NCBI GenBank assembly: GCA_010015675.1
Contig: ML976986.1
Span: 767,981 to 831,980, forward strand
Length of the DNA stretch: 64,000 nt
Origin: Byssothecium circinans
Taxonomy: Eukaryota > Ascomycota > Dothideomycetes > Pleosporales > Massarinaceae
Direction: 5' to 3'
Below are positions 1 through 10,849 of the stretch, in pieces. A program made the position numbers and the translations under genes. The notes below the pieces were generated by a model. The model was given only the letters and a program-made list of their open reading frames with translations. It was not told where the DNA came from and ran no database searches. Positions within the stretch are counted from its first letter, which is position 1. Each line of letters opens with the position of its first letter.

Positions 1-1
1 T

Positions 2-481
2 AAGGTAGGTTTTAGCTACTAGTACCTTTTTAGTTAATAACTATTTTATTACGTAAGCTAAGGCTATAACAATTTAATAGCTATTAGATTATATATATAT
101 CTATCTAGGTTTAAAATTTTGAAAGAAAATATTAAGGTTTAGCTTTGTTAATAAGATAATACTCTTTGATTTTCCTTGCCAAGAAAAAGTGGCCGCTTCG
201 GTGGTGTGGCTGCTTTGGTGGTGGAATACGTTATAACTAACGTTTAGCTATTAATCTATAGTAAAAGGTAGGTTTTACTTAAGATTTCTTCCTTTACTAA
301 TAACTACTAGATTACATAAGCTATAGCTATATAATTTTAATACCTATTAGATTATATATATATCTATCTAGGTTTAAAATTTTAAAAGAAAATATTAAGG
401 TTCAGCTTTGTTATTAAGATAATACAGTTTGATTTTCCTTGCCAAGAAATTTTGGCGCGCTCGATGGTGGAATACGTTATA
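2..481. repeat. Two-copy tandem repeat, period 263 bp
   Basis: Two diverged copies lie head to tail, at about 2-234 and 265-481. AAGGTAGGTTTTA, the TATATATATATCTATCTAGG stretch and GATTTTCCTTGCCAAGAA all recur 263 bp apart. The second copy then loses 16 bp, so that GGTGGAATACGTTATA recurs only 247 bp away. Both copies are very AT-rich except for a short G+C-rich tail just before that last motif. They lie directly upstream of the Copia relic and may belong to its 5' non-coding end, but no matching copy is seen downstream of the element, so this is not shown to be its LTR. No coding potential is visible. Confidence 0.8.
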
Positions 482-3400
482 TCTTAATAAGTTCTACTAA
501 TATTAGACTTATATAATAAAGCGTACTATAGCTTCTACTAAAGCTATTACTATTACTATGCATCTTATCTTCTTATTAGATAAGGTAAAGGGCTCTTTCT
601 TCCTTATAATACTATTAGATATAATAGATAATATTATTAATAATCTAAGTACTTATAACCTTACTACTTTCTAGGATATTAAGCCTAAAATCTTTAATAT
701 ATTTAAAAAGTACTTTCTTAATTTAGTTAACTCTTTAACTACTTATACTATACGCTAGACTACTACTTAGTCTACTAACTATCTCTTTACTAGTAGATAA
801 TATCCCTCCTTTATATAAGAATACTCCTAGTATTAGAAATATAACCTAACTTTTATTAGTTATATCTATACTAACTATAATAAGTTAAGGTAGTATAAGG
901 ACTATTAGTAGAAAAAGAGACTATTAATATAACTACTAAAGAGTAATAAATGTAGCAGAAATAAATAGTATAAAAGCTATAATACTAAGGTAACTCCTAT
1001 TAATAATTCTAATAATAGTAGAACTAAAATTACTAGTTTTACTATTAGTATTATAGACCTAAGGATACCTCCTTCTACTCTAGTAAAGTTAAAGGGCTTA
1101 ACTAACTAGAATAAAAAATAACTATATTAAAACGTAAGTATTACCTTCTTTACTATTAATCTAATAGTATCTAAACTACCTATTTAGCTATTTAATACTA
1201 GTACCTTATAGTATATATCTAGCTACCTAGATAATTTTATATCTATTACTTCTAGTAAAGGCACTATTATAGTAGCTAGTAGAATTAAACTACCTATCTA
1301 AGGTATTAGAATAATTTAGTTATGCTACTATCTACTTAATAGGTCTATATAACTAGCTAAACTAATAAAAGCACTCTATAGTAAAGAACTTTACTAAACC
1401 TACCTTTTCTTCTAAAGCTACGTATGCTTATAGGGCTTTAAACTTACTATATATGCTAATAATTTGTACCTTTTTAAAGATAGTAAATATCTACTTTAGG
1501 GGTAGTATTCTAATAGTATTATCTATATATAGACTAATAACCTACTAACTTTATTATTAATAGTAGACTAGCTAGCCCTTATAGCATCTTTAGATATAGA
1601 GAAACTATCTATAATTATTAATATAAGTACTATAACTAATATAAAACTACTAAGAGTAATTAGATTAGTAGATACCTTACCTTCTACTAGTTCTTTACTT
1701 ATAGCTCTTTCTAGGAAGGCATCCTCTAAAGCCTTATTAACTATATCTAGCTTTATATTTTATAATAAGTTCTATTACGCTACAGGATACCTTAATATTA
1801 AATACCTAGAACGCCTCTATACTAATAGATAAATTATGCTAAAGAAACTAACTAACTTTTACTACCTTCCCTACTATATATCTAAGTTAGTACACTACTA
1901 ACTAGTAGTAGACTTAGTAGAAAAGTAATAAACTAAACTACTTAAAGTTATCTATTCTAACCTATCTAGCTACTTCTCTTACAAGTTACTTAGTAGTACT
2001 AGATACTATATAATATTTATTAATAACACTATACGTTATATATAGGTAAAATTCCTTAAGCTTAAGTTAGATACTACCTAAGCTATTATAGATTTTATTA
2101 TATTTGCTACTACTTAGTTTAATATATCTATTAAATGTTTTAAGTCTAATAATAGAGGTAAGTATATAGCCTCTACTATATAATAGTTCTTTTAGTAGAA
2201 GGGTATTATCTATAATACTATACTACTATACTTATATAAACTTAATAGTATACCTAAATATTTTAACTAGTCTATTACTTAAATAGCCTAGTCTATAATT
2301 ATATCTAATAATCTACTACCTCTTTAGGTAGAAGCTATATATATAGCTACCTTCCTAAAGAATATAGTACTATATATATTAGACACTTTCTACTATATAC
2401 TATATAAGCAACTATTTAGTAAGAAACCTACTATTAAATACCTCTACCTCTTTAAGATTACTACCTACATCTATATTCTAGTTAAGGCTTAATAAGCTAC
2501 TACTAAACTACTCTACTAAGCTAAAACTAGTATCTTTGTAAGCTATAGCTAAAATATAAAGACTACCTAAGTCTATATTCCTAACTAATATATTATTTTT
2601 AAAACCTAGAATATTATCTTTAGCCTATTTAAGACTACCTTATACTTCTAAGAATTGCTAGAACCTACTAATATAGAGACTACTAGTAGTATAGATACTT
2701 AACCTTCTAAAGTATCTATAAACTACTATACTAAGTTTAATCTAGTAGATTTAGGGGACCTACTTATACTTATGGACTTTAATATAAATATACTACTATT
2801 AGTAATATACTATAGTAACTACTATACTAGCGCTATATTCCTACTACTAGTAACTAAACTAGTAGAACTATAACTACCTTCTACTAGTTCTTTATTAAGT
2901 AGTTAACTACTACCTCTATAATAAAGTAACTATATTAGTAGACTATTATAACCCCTATCCTTTATAACTATATTATATAAAGGATTAACTATATCTAAGA
3001 CTATAATACGTTTTAGTTACGTTATTAAACCTATGTAATGTATAAAAGATACTACTATAAATAAATAAAGTAAAGCTATATCTATACTAATAAATCTCTT
3101 ACTACTTTAAGGATACTTAGTAAATGTTTCTATGTATATAGCTACTATTAATAATAATAATAATATACTATAATCTTTTAAAGAAGCCTAGAATAATCTA
3201 CTCTAGAACTCTACTATTCTTAGGGAGATAAACGCCTATAAGAAGAATAGAACTTAAGAACTTATTAATACTAAAGACTTACTATTTAATATTAAATTTA
3301 TTAGTATATAATAGGTCTTTACAGCTAAGAAAAATAAGTTAGGCAAGATTATAAAGTAAAAAGTATAAATTATTACCTAAGAATTCTCTTAATAACTAGG

Positions 3401-4735
3401 CCTTAACTTTAATAAGACCTACTTACTAGTTATATAATATAATAGCCTATAAATTATTCTTATAATTATACTTATTTATAGCTAGATACTCTAGTAAATT
3501 AACTTTAATACTATATACCTAAATACTAACCTTAAGTACGTCCTATATAGATGCTATCTACTAGGCCTACCTAATACTAGTAGAAAGTTTCTAAGGTTCT
3601 TATATTTACTTTATAGTCTTAAGTAGTCTAGATATAAATAGTATAAAGTCCTTACTAACTAGCTTCTATTTATTAGCTTTACCTAAGTAAGCTTTAACCT
3701 ATATACCTTTATATCTAAGTACCTTATCCTTAGGATTTATGTTAATAATATTCTTATAGCTAGTATACTAGAAGCTATACCTACCTTCCTTAAGAAAGCT
3801 AGTAAATATTTTAAGATTAAAGACCTTAGTTAACCTAGGCTACTACTAAGCTTAAAGATTAACTATATTAATAATAGGATTTAACTTTACTAGCGCATAT
3901 ACGCAGTTAATCTTATATAGATATAACTATACTAATCTATTATTAGTTTACTTAACTTCTTTATTATTATAAGCTAACTAGACCTATTATATATTACTAG
4001 CTTTCTAGGGATATATAACTCTAATCTATCTAAAGAGTACTTAAAGCTAGCCTACTAAGTACTATAATTTATCTAATAGATATATAATTATAAGATTAAG
4101 GTAACTACTCTGCTAACTTAATTACTACTAGTAGTTTCTATTACTATATACTTAGACACCTTATTTACTTCTAATCTAGATAATACAAAGTTATTTAGTA
4201 GGTATATCCTTAAGATCTTTAGCTCTACTATTTTATAGTTATTTAAGTAATAGAGTTATATTACTTAAAGTATTTATAAAGTAGAATATATAGTAGCATC
4301 TTATACTACTAGCTATCTAGTCTAGACTTAATAAGCTTTCTTAAAGCTATTACTATCTACTAACCTTAGCTATTTATTACTAGTTAATAATAAGCTAGCA
4401 TTATTACTTATTTGCGACTATAGACTTAATTAATAATTAAAGCATATTAACGTTTACTACTACTTTATGCAAGAGTAATACTTAGATAATAAATATAATA
4501 TTTAATACATCTCCTTTACTAATAACCTTACTAATATTAGAACTAAGGCTCTGCTACGTCTAACGCTTAAATTGCTTACTAATTGTATCTTTAATAATAA
4601 CTAGTAGCTATACTTTTGACACTATCTACCCACTGTTACTATTAGCAACTAGCAGAATTAAGAAGCTTAATTAGCCCCTTCAAGGAAGCCATCCTTAAAC
4701 CAGCCATTGTTGTTTGTTGTTGTTTAGCCAACTCG
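482..4735 (+). mobile_element. RIP-degraded Ty1/Copia retrotransposon (pol relic)
   Basis: This extremely AT-rich segment has stops in all frames but still reads as a Copia pol gene on the plus strand. In order it shows a GAG-pre-integrase stretch (about 1770-1900), an integrase core (about 1920-2450), the Ty1/Copia reverse transcriptase with the YVDD box read as YVNN at 3738-3749, and a Copia RNase H (about 4260-4500) ending in KHINVYYYFMQE, followed by a TKAL tail motif. Stops fall where Gln, Arg or Trp codons are expected, and the integrase Asp/Asp/Glu positions read as Asn/Asn/Lys. These are C-to-T and G-to-A changes, as RIP produces, so the copy is dead. Gag and the 5' LTR are not recognisable, and the 5' limit is approximate. 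Confidence 0.9.
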
Positions 4736-4886
4736 CGTAGTTGCCTAATGCTCTTGCCTCATCTGCTAAACCACCTGATCCCTGGCGGTTTCCTCACCTA
4801 TCATCTATCAGTTGCATTATTAACCTTTCAACATTTTCACCTCTATATATACTCTATTAAGGCTTCAATTCTCATCAAATTATAAA

Positions 4887-4958
4887 GCCTTAGTGGTGTA
4901 GCGGTATCACGCCAGCCTTCACACGCTAGAGACCCAAGTTCGATACTCAGCTAGGGCA
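4887..4958 (+). other. Degenerate tRNA-Val(CAC)-like sequence, possible SINE head
   Basis: This 72-nt segment has a perfect 7-bp acceptor stem (GCCTTAG with CTAGGGC), a 4-bp D stem (GTGT with ACGC), an A-box-like TGGTGTAGCGG and a B-box-like AGTTCGATACT. The anticodon arm resembles tRNA-Val(CAC) but has an 8-nt loop and a broken pair, and the T stem has mismatches. A second B-box-like GGTTCAACCCC and a T-rich run follow at about 4977-5020. A pseudo-tRNA or the tRNA-derived head of a SINE fits better than a working tRNA. It lies just past the Copia relic but is far less AT-rich. Confidence 0.5.
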
Positions 4959-5085
4959 GGTGCCCTGACGGCCTAGGTTCAACCCCTAGTCCTAGCTCTT
5001 CTTCTTTTTTGCCCATCTCATCCATCCACCACTGCATAGCTATTCAGGGGACTGTATCTCACCACCGCATGGTCATTGAGGGGAC

Positions 5086-5209
5086 TGTTAGGGGAAGCGC
5101 AGCTTCCCGCCAGAGGCAATCACCCATAGCAGTTGTTTACACCCAAATAGGGCTAGCGTAGATCTATATAGGCAGCCTTCGGCTACAGCTAAAATCGATA
5201 ACTCTTACA
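5086..5209 (+). repeat. Candidate short solo LTR
   Basis: A purine run (GAGGGGA) is followed at once by TGTTAGGGG, and the segment ends in CTCTTACA, giving the TG...CA ends expected of an LTR. A TATATA box lies inside at about 5165. A very similar AGGGGACTGT occurs 34 bp upstream. Copia LTRs of fungi can be this short. No partner LTR is present in the window, and the segment is not AT-skewed like the Copia relic, so it probably does not belong to that copy. The ends are a guess from the terminal dinucleotides and the preceding polypurine tract. Confidence 0.3.
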
Positions 5210-5532
5210 TCACATTCTCTTTTAACAGCATGAACGATACAGAGCAGTGGAAGCACTGATCTGAGAGCAAAGGAGTTAATCAGCACCTCATTAAGCAATA
5301 GGGAGCACCATAATAAGTCCTCAACCCTACTTACTGCAGAGACCTCAAACTCAATCATGCATATAGACTATTTCCACAGCGGATAGACGGGAACCAGTGT
5401 CTCGCAGAAAGATAAACTCAGGAAGTAAGCTAGGAAGTCTCAAGTCCCCTCTAAAGCCCAGCAATTAGGCGGGGTATGAGGGACTGAATCACCCGTGGAT
5501 GAGTTTGCGGAGTATGATTGTTGGCTTAATTC

Positions 5533-6349
5533 TCAAGATTTTTGATATCGCGAGGGCGACTTCACCGAGGAAGTGCAGGCAACATCGAGGGATCCGCTTC
5601 CTGCTACACAGGCACAGGAGGAAGACGATGCGATTCCAACGGAAAAGTAATCAAGGAGAGCTTCTAAAGAGGATTTGTTGCAGTGACGCCCGTTAGGATT
5701 CATAAAAGTGTTGAGAGCACTGCGCAAAGATATCGTCGATTATCATAAGAAAACTTCCATCAGTCTCTGGGTCGATACGCCCACGGCCCCATTCGAAGTA
5801 ATTTTTGGGAAAACACAGATACAGTACTTCATCCGCCTCGCAAAAGAGCGTGGTATCAAGTTCGATCGGGTACCCTTCCGTGAATCCATAGGGCTGAAGT
5901 AGAATGACAAGTGGACCCAAGCTCCTGTGGTGCTTCTTGAGAGGCGCAAAGAAACTCTAACCGGACATCATGTGCCATACCGACTAATCGTTGGAATCTA
6001 CCAGATGAGAGAGCTTGAACGACTGATTACTCGTCCAACAAGAAAATACCGAGACAGCCCCCACCGTTCCCCATACAGCCTCGCTGTGTAAGAGGGACTC
6101 GTGGACGCAGTCAGCTCTATGGCTTATGGTTCCGTTCGCAAGCCAGGCCTGCTCTCGACGAACAAGTATTACTTAGATTCTGGCACTCCGCACGCCACCC
6201 ACGCTGACAAGATTAACGCCGACCACGAAGCATTCTGGGCGCCACTCGTCAACGCCCCATGGACACAGAAGTGCAAGCTCGGCGCCTTTCTGACAAAAAT
6301 CCCACTGTGTCCAAGGTGCTGGTTAAGCAGAAAGTGGATTCCTGTTTAG
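5533..6349 (+). pseudogene. Dispersed TAPF-core family, copy 1 (degraded)
   Basis: One frame reads as a protein across this interval but is interrupted by stops (in the 5' third, then TAG at 5900 and TAA at 6090). The best preserved part, about 5705-5900, contains ALRKDIVDYH, then TPTAPFEVIFG. After the TAG the same frame continues through VPYRLIVG to a VDAVSSMAYG segment. Both parts match copy 3 (36255-36830), and the first part matches copy 2 (9545-10849). The family is not recognised. The shared core is a short helix with D/E-[IM]-[VA]-[DE]-Y followed by a [ST]-A-P-F-x-x-I-[FI]-G motif. No function can be given. The 5' boundary is uncertain. Confidence 0.55.
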
Positions 6350-6638
6350 CGGGACCAGAGGCTAAGCTTGACTTCCGTATTCCCCGTACCTCTAATCCAC
6401 GCTTGGGGATATCATGCTGTACCTCCCTGCCGAATGGGAGGATCTTCGTGATAAAGCATTGATATCACCAACTACCCTGTTACTATCATATGTTTCCTTG
6501 ATTTACGCATGTTCCTAGAGAGCCTACCATCACGATCGCGTTGCTATCCTCCGCCTGCGAACTCCTCTTACAAGCCCACGAAGGCGCGATCCTCAGTTTC
6601 GTTACACTGTTACTTCAACGCGTACGACTCCGACAACT

Positions 6639-7145
6639 CTATGAGCCCAAGGGCCCTAACCAATGGCGAAAACGCTCCACCACGCGCTCTTCTGGTGAAC
6701 TCCTATGCGCCCTCAGAAACTCGCAAATCGGTTCTACAACTTCGCATTCATCTTCTGCTACCCAGGCCTCCATACAATCGAATGAAACTACGGTCCCATC
6801 GAACGGTGAAGTGTACTCTTTGATATCTGGCTGCACGGGCGGTGCTTTCTGGCCGTCTTTTGAAGGTGTTACCGATGTTGGATGTGGCATCTGTGTGGCT
6901 TCAGTGAGATAGTGATATGCAATCTCCCCATCTCCATTGTCCTCTTCTTGTTGTGATTCTTCATGATCGCTCTCGCCATTCATCTTGCTGTTCTCCGAGT
7001 TGATTGATGTTCCAGACGCGGGGGGGAATGAAACCCGATCACTCTTCAGTTGCTTCTCGGCGGATGTTGTGCTTATTCCCGGCGCACTTTCTCTGAGCCG
7101 CAACTGTTCTGATATCATTGGAAGCTCAATCTCAAGATCGGCCAT
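6639..7145 (-). CDS. Hypothetical acidic protein, 168 aa
   Basis: This uninterrupted frame runs from ATG at 7145. The middle third is rich in Glu, Asp, Ser and Gln (EESQQEEDNGDGE) and the C-terminal part is more ordered (SFDCMEAWVAEDE, then an Arg-rich end). No domain is recognised. The opposite strand is also open here in more than one frame, so the strand call is not secure. Composition and codon choice look more protein-like on the minus strand. It could be a fragment of a longer spliced gene, or non-coding DNA in this repeat-rich region. Confidence 0.35.
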   Translation of the reverse strand: MADLEIELPMISEQLRLRESAPGISTTSAEKQLKSDRVSFPPASGTSINSENSKMNGESDHEESQQEEDNGDGEIAYHYLTEATQMPHPTSVTPSKDGQKAPPVQPDIKEYTSPFDGTVVSFDCMEAWVAEDECEVVEPICEFLRAHRSSPEERVVERFRHWLGPLGS

Positions 7146-7381
7146 GACGAGAGTCCTGTATCTATACCGCGGTCAGGTTTCTTAGGTCAAACTGCGAGAC
7201 GAGAGAAAGGGCCGTTCGCTGATATAGAATCAGACTTTATTGTGGTTTGGATAACACACTAGGAACAACAGTTTTCCACAGCGGTGAGGATCTGCTGGCT
7301 AGATCCGCAAGCGAGTTCCAACGGCGCAGCAAGTTAACGCTGATTTCAACATGTGGTTGGCAGGATATTCACGCACGGGAA

Positions 7382-7660
7382 TACAACCCCCCTCCATGAA
7401 CGGGCGAGCCCGCGGTTTGGTGGGGCGAGGCCTGTGCGTAGAAGGTGCGAGAATTCGATACCTTGTTTTATAAGCGTTTTGCTAGCTACTAGAGGTACCA
7501 AGTTCTACATGCTGGGCAGTAATTCAGGCTGTCGGTGGGCATACAAAGTGGTAATAGAATGTAATTTTGTATATAATTTATATAGAAAATGGCATAGCGT
7601 GAGCACTCGGTGGCGTTCGGCAAAACCATCGGGCTCGCCCGTTCATGATCCCCCCTTGTA
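7382..7660. mobile_element. Probable MITE with terminal inverted repeats
   Basis: An 18-bp perfect inverted repeat, CATGAACGGGCGAGCCCG, lies at 7395-7412 and, reversed, at 7630-7647. Outside each arm are 8 bp of G/C-run spacer, then CAA and a TA dinucleotide at both ends (7382-7383 and 7659-7660). The whole unit of about 279 bp has no coding frame and an AT-rich centre. Terminal inverted repeats bounded by TA suggest a non-autonomous element of the Tc1/mariner type, in which TA is the duplicated target. No transposase is in the window, so assignment to that superfamily is inferred. Confidence 0.6.
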
Positions 7661-8172
7661 GTAGCCGACCCATAGCGCCGGAAATTACAGGCTTGCAGTG
7701 CCTTGCTAGCACCGATCAAGGATCTAACATCACGGGTCTATCCGAACACCCGAAGCCATCTGCGAATGGTTGTCATGTGTGTTCTTGCCGTCTAGGCGAT
7801 GTTTCGGAAGACCGAGGCACTCTCCGACTAAACAATCGATAGAGGCCACGAAATGTTGAAGCGCCCTTGTGAAGGCGAGGTTGTTGAGTGATTGGAAGAG
7901 CTAATCAATGGCATGCAACATAACGCCGAAGAACAAACGCACAACAACTGCCGTCATGGCCAACTTTCCGCCTAAACTCTTTTAAGCACGCTTCCAAGGT
8001 TGAATGCAAATGTTGTAACAGTAGTATGGAGTCTATCGACAACCAAGTTGCTCTACGCGGGCCGATCCGAATCCAGCCTACCACAGGTGGTAAAAGGCAC
8101 GTGCTCCGAAGTACCTAAACCATGTGTGTGGGTGCAATTACGTGGCGTCCAGAAAAGGCGCTATAGAACAAG

Positions 8173-8284
8173 TAGAACTAAACCGATCACGTGCTCGACG
8201 AGATCACACATGTGCATGCGGTTTACGCCAATCAGCCTACTTGTGGCGAAACAAACTGCCGAGCACGTGACCGATTTAATTCTA
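8173..8284. repeat. Imperfect 25-bp inverted repeat around a 62-bp spacer
   Basis: TAGAACTAAACCGATCACGT and the next five bases (8173-8197) are matched in reverse complement at 8260-8284 with 22 of 25 positions identical. All three differences are transitions. Each arm contains the palindrome CACGTG. The structure could be a decayed miniature transposon or a hairpin. No target-site duplication is obvious. Confidence 0.55.
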
Positions 8285-8521
8285 AAGTCACCAAGTATTG
8301 TACGCTTGTCGGTCACCATGTAGAACGGCGCGGGGTATATCTACCATAGGTACCATGTAGATGCCAAGGCGCCATCCGAAATGAACCGATCGTGATAACC
8401 AACGCTATCAATGCCTCCGATACGCCAACAACTTCAGCTGTGAACGCACGCAAACGATATACCTTTAAACCTCGTTCCCAAGCTACCGATCTTGTGTCAT
8501 AGGAGTATGCCCATGGGACTC

Positions 8522-9400
8522 TGACGACGACGACGATCCCTTGCCGTCTCGACCAGCCATCGGGCGAAGAAACGCCAGGTTGTTGACCTTTGTAACGACG
8601 AGGATGTTGAAACTATGTCATGACACCTAAGAGGACTACGACGCCGAAAGTCAGACAACGAGCTGTATTCTTTTCCACGACGACCAGCTGCCAGCCGGGG
8701 AAAACGCCGGGCTATTAAACTCAGTGGCAGCGAGTATGCTCATACATTCCCACTTCAATCTGCTTCCCCAACAAAAAACGACGAGCTTGGGGCAACCATA
8801 TGGACACAAATAGGGTATAAACGATGAAGGAGGAGGTAGGAATGGATAGGGAGGACAGGCCGGCCATATCGGCTTCATTCCGCACTGATCCAAAAGGACG
8901 CGCTCGCACATAAGGAGATGACACACAGACTCTTGACCGCTGGAGACGCAGAGACAACTTGCGAACCTCCTACCAGGCTCGTCGGCTTCATTGTTCACGA
9001 AGTTGAAGAATCGCGCTACTGTTGCTGCTGCTGCGAGAGGGAACGCGACGTGCCCACCCAAATACGCTATTAATCGTCGCACCACTCTAGGAAGCTATTG
9101 AGGCTCTGCTGCAACGGCAGGATGTTGCAGCTACAGAAGAACAAGGAGTCATTGCCGTTCTAGTCCACCAAATTCTATCCGCTCTCGAACGTCAAGCACA
9201 ACATGCGGCGCCCCAGTGCATCCACATCCACCTGCAGCCCTGGCAAGCAGCGTTCATCAAGCATCCATAAAGCTCCATCGAACAAAGTAAGTAATTTGAA
9301 AACCGCACAGCTCCGTCGTAACAAGATTCAGTTACTGTCTGGCTCCCTTATAAGTTCCTTGGAATCAGCAAAACGATAGCGAGCACCGCTCACCGTGCAC
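8522..9400 (+). other. Broken coding-like sequence upstream of family copy 2
   Basis: One plus-strand frame reads KKRQVVDLCNDEDVE (about 8567-8611), then a stop, then a long stretch with GKRRAIKLSGSEY, then more stops. The style, basic and Ser-rich with a V-D-L-C-x-D/E acidic patch, is that of a disordered fungal nuclear protein. It may be an older gene, or the decayed 5' part of the gene at 9545. The minus-strand frame over 8651-9085 is open by chance and is Pro/Cys-rich without structure. No product can be assigned. Confidence 0.25.
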
Positions 9401-9544
9401 TGTCTCGTCAAAGGTAGATTCTACCCAGCAGCACTCGCATGCATACCCGGGTACGGACTATTGACGAGGTCAAAGCCAAGAACGCGGGTGTCACCGCAAA
9501 CCAGCCGATCTTATTAAGCAGCGACATCAAAGACGAAGCCGCCG

Positions 9545-10849
9545 ATGTCTTCAAAGTACTACCGCCCAGCCGTAAACCCCCACGAACGATACGCCTTCCG
9601 ACCTCGGGCACCAGCGACCAAACCTACGGTCCTAAAAGTGTCGCCGTGGGATTACGCTGACGGGCACTCTGATGACAACCTTGATGCTTCGCCACTACCA
9701 TCTCTCTGCAGGCAAGGAAAGCGCCGGGCTGCCGAGCTCGACAACAACGACTACATGGACAACGACAGTCAGACTCAAGGGCATCTTGAGAGCAACATCT
9801 ATTCCAAACCACAACGACCAGCCCACACGAAAAAGAAACCTCGGCGTCGCAATTTCGATAGCAGCGACAATGTCAAGGTTGGCACACTTCAGCCCGCCAT
9901 TGGTAAGGGTACGCAACGAGCTTCCAATGATAGAGGCTAACAAATGTTAGACGCCGAGCGAGCTGCTTCCCGCACCGGCTTCAAAGGACTCACGGCACTG
10001 CCCGGCATTGCAATTGAAGAGCTTAGCAGCCACTCGTTGACCGCAGCAGAAGCGGAGGTCAACCTGCGGACTCTTCTCCCAAGCATTACTGACGCTGCAA
10101 TGGTCAAGCTGAAGGCCAGGGCTGTAGCTGCGAAGGGCAACGCAACGCCCCCGTCCAAATTCCACCCAAACCGTTCAACGTGGCCGCAGTACAACAACCC
10201 CATGGACAAGATTTTTGAAGTGTTCGCCGCGAATGAGCCTACTGCTGTGGACATACCCTTTACCAGTGCGGCGGTTGGTCGTGGGCCGGAAAACCTGCAG
10301 AAGCCATGGGGCCACCCTAACTCGGCTGTCGTTGTATGCGCTGCCTACCCTACGCTCCACAGTACTATCATCCCTCGCTTCGGAGATATGTTTGACCCAA
10401 CCAACAGCTCCCTTCGGTTGGTGTTGCGTAAGCTTGGCTTACTTATCCCAATTGCAGACCAAGTCCCAACCTCTGTACTGATGCTTAACGCCTTCTCTCG
10501 CCGGATCGACAGGAAGGAAATATCGAAGGAGCTCATCGCAAGGAATTCCTCTCCCACGGCTGTCGTACCAAATGACGCAACGCGAAAGACGTACGGGGAT
10601 CCAGAGCCCACCGGAGAGGTTGCAAACCTGTCCGAATACAAGAACCTATGTTTCGGGAAATTACTCCAGTATCTCCGCCCGGACATTGTTGAGTACCACA
10701 CCCGGAAAGCCATGGATATTATATTCAACACATGCACCGCCCCGTTTTGCGTTATATTCGGAGAACAGTCGATGAGGATGTATCTGAAAGCGGCAGACTG
10801 GCGTAGGATTAGGCTTAAATACCTGCTATATAAAGGTTACGTTAGTTAA
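9545..10849 (+). CDS. Dispersed TAPF-core family, copy 2, two exons, 418 aa
   Basis: Exon 1 (9545-9902) and exon 2 (9951-10849) are joined by a 48-bp intron with a GTAAGG donor, a GCTAAC branch site and a TTAG acceptor. Without splicing there is an in-frame TAA inside the branch site. The N-terminal 120 residues are basic and low-complexity (KKKPRRR). Exon 2 carries LRPDIVEYHTRKAMD followed by CTAPFCVIFG near the C-terminus, the core shared with copies 1 and 3. The protein stops about 30 residues after that core, whereas copies 1 and 3 continue, so it may be 3'-truncated. An alternative reading frame upstream (9439-9660) also looks coding, so the true 5' end may differ. Function unknown. Confidence 0.55.

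Noticed and set aside
1..481. Calling the tandem repeat the 5' LTR of the Copia element
   Set aside because: No matching copy at the 3' end and no recognisable primer-binding site.
8651..9085. 144-codon minus-strand frame
   Set aside because: Pro/Cys/Trp-rich chance frame; the plus strand carries the more protein-like fragments.
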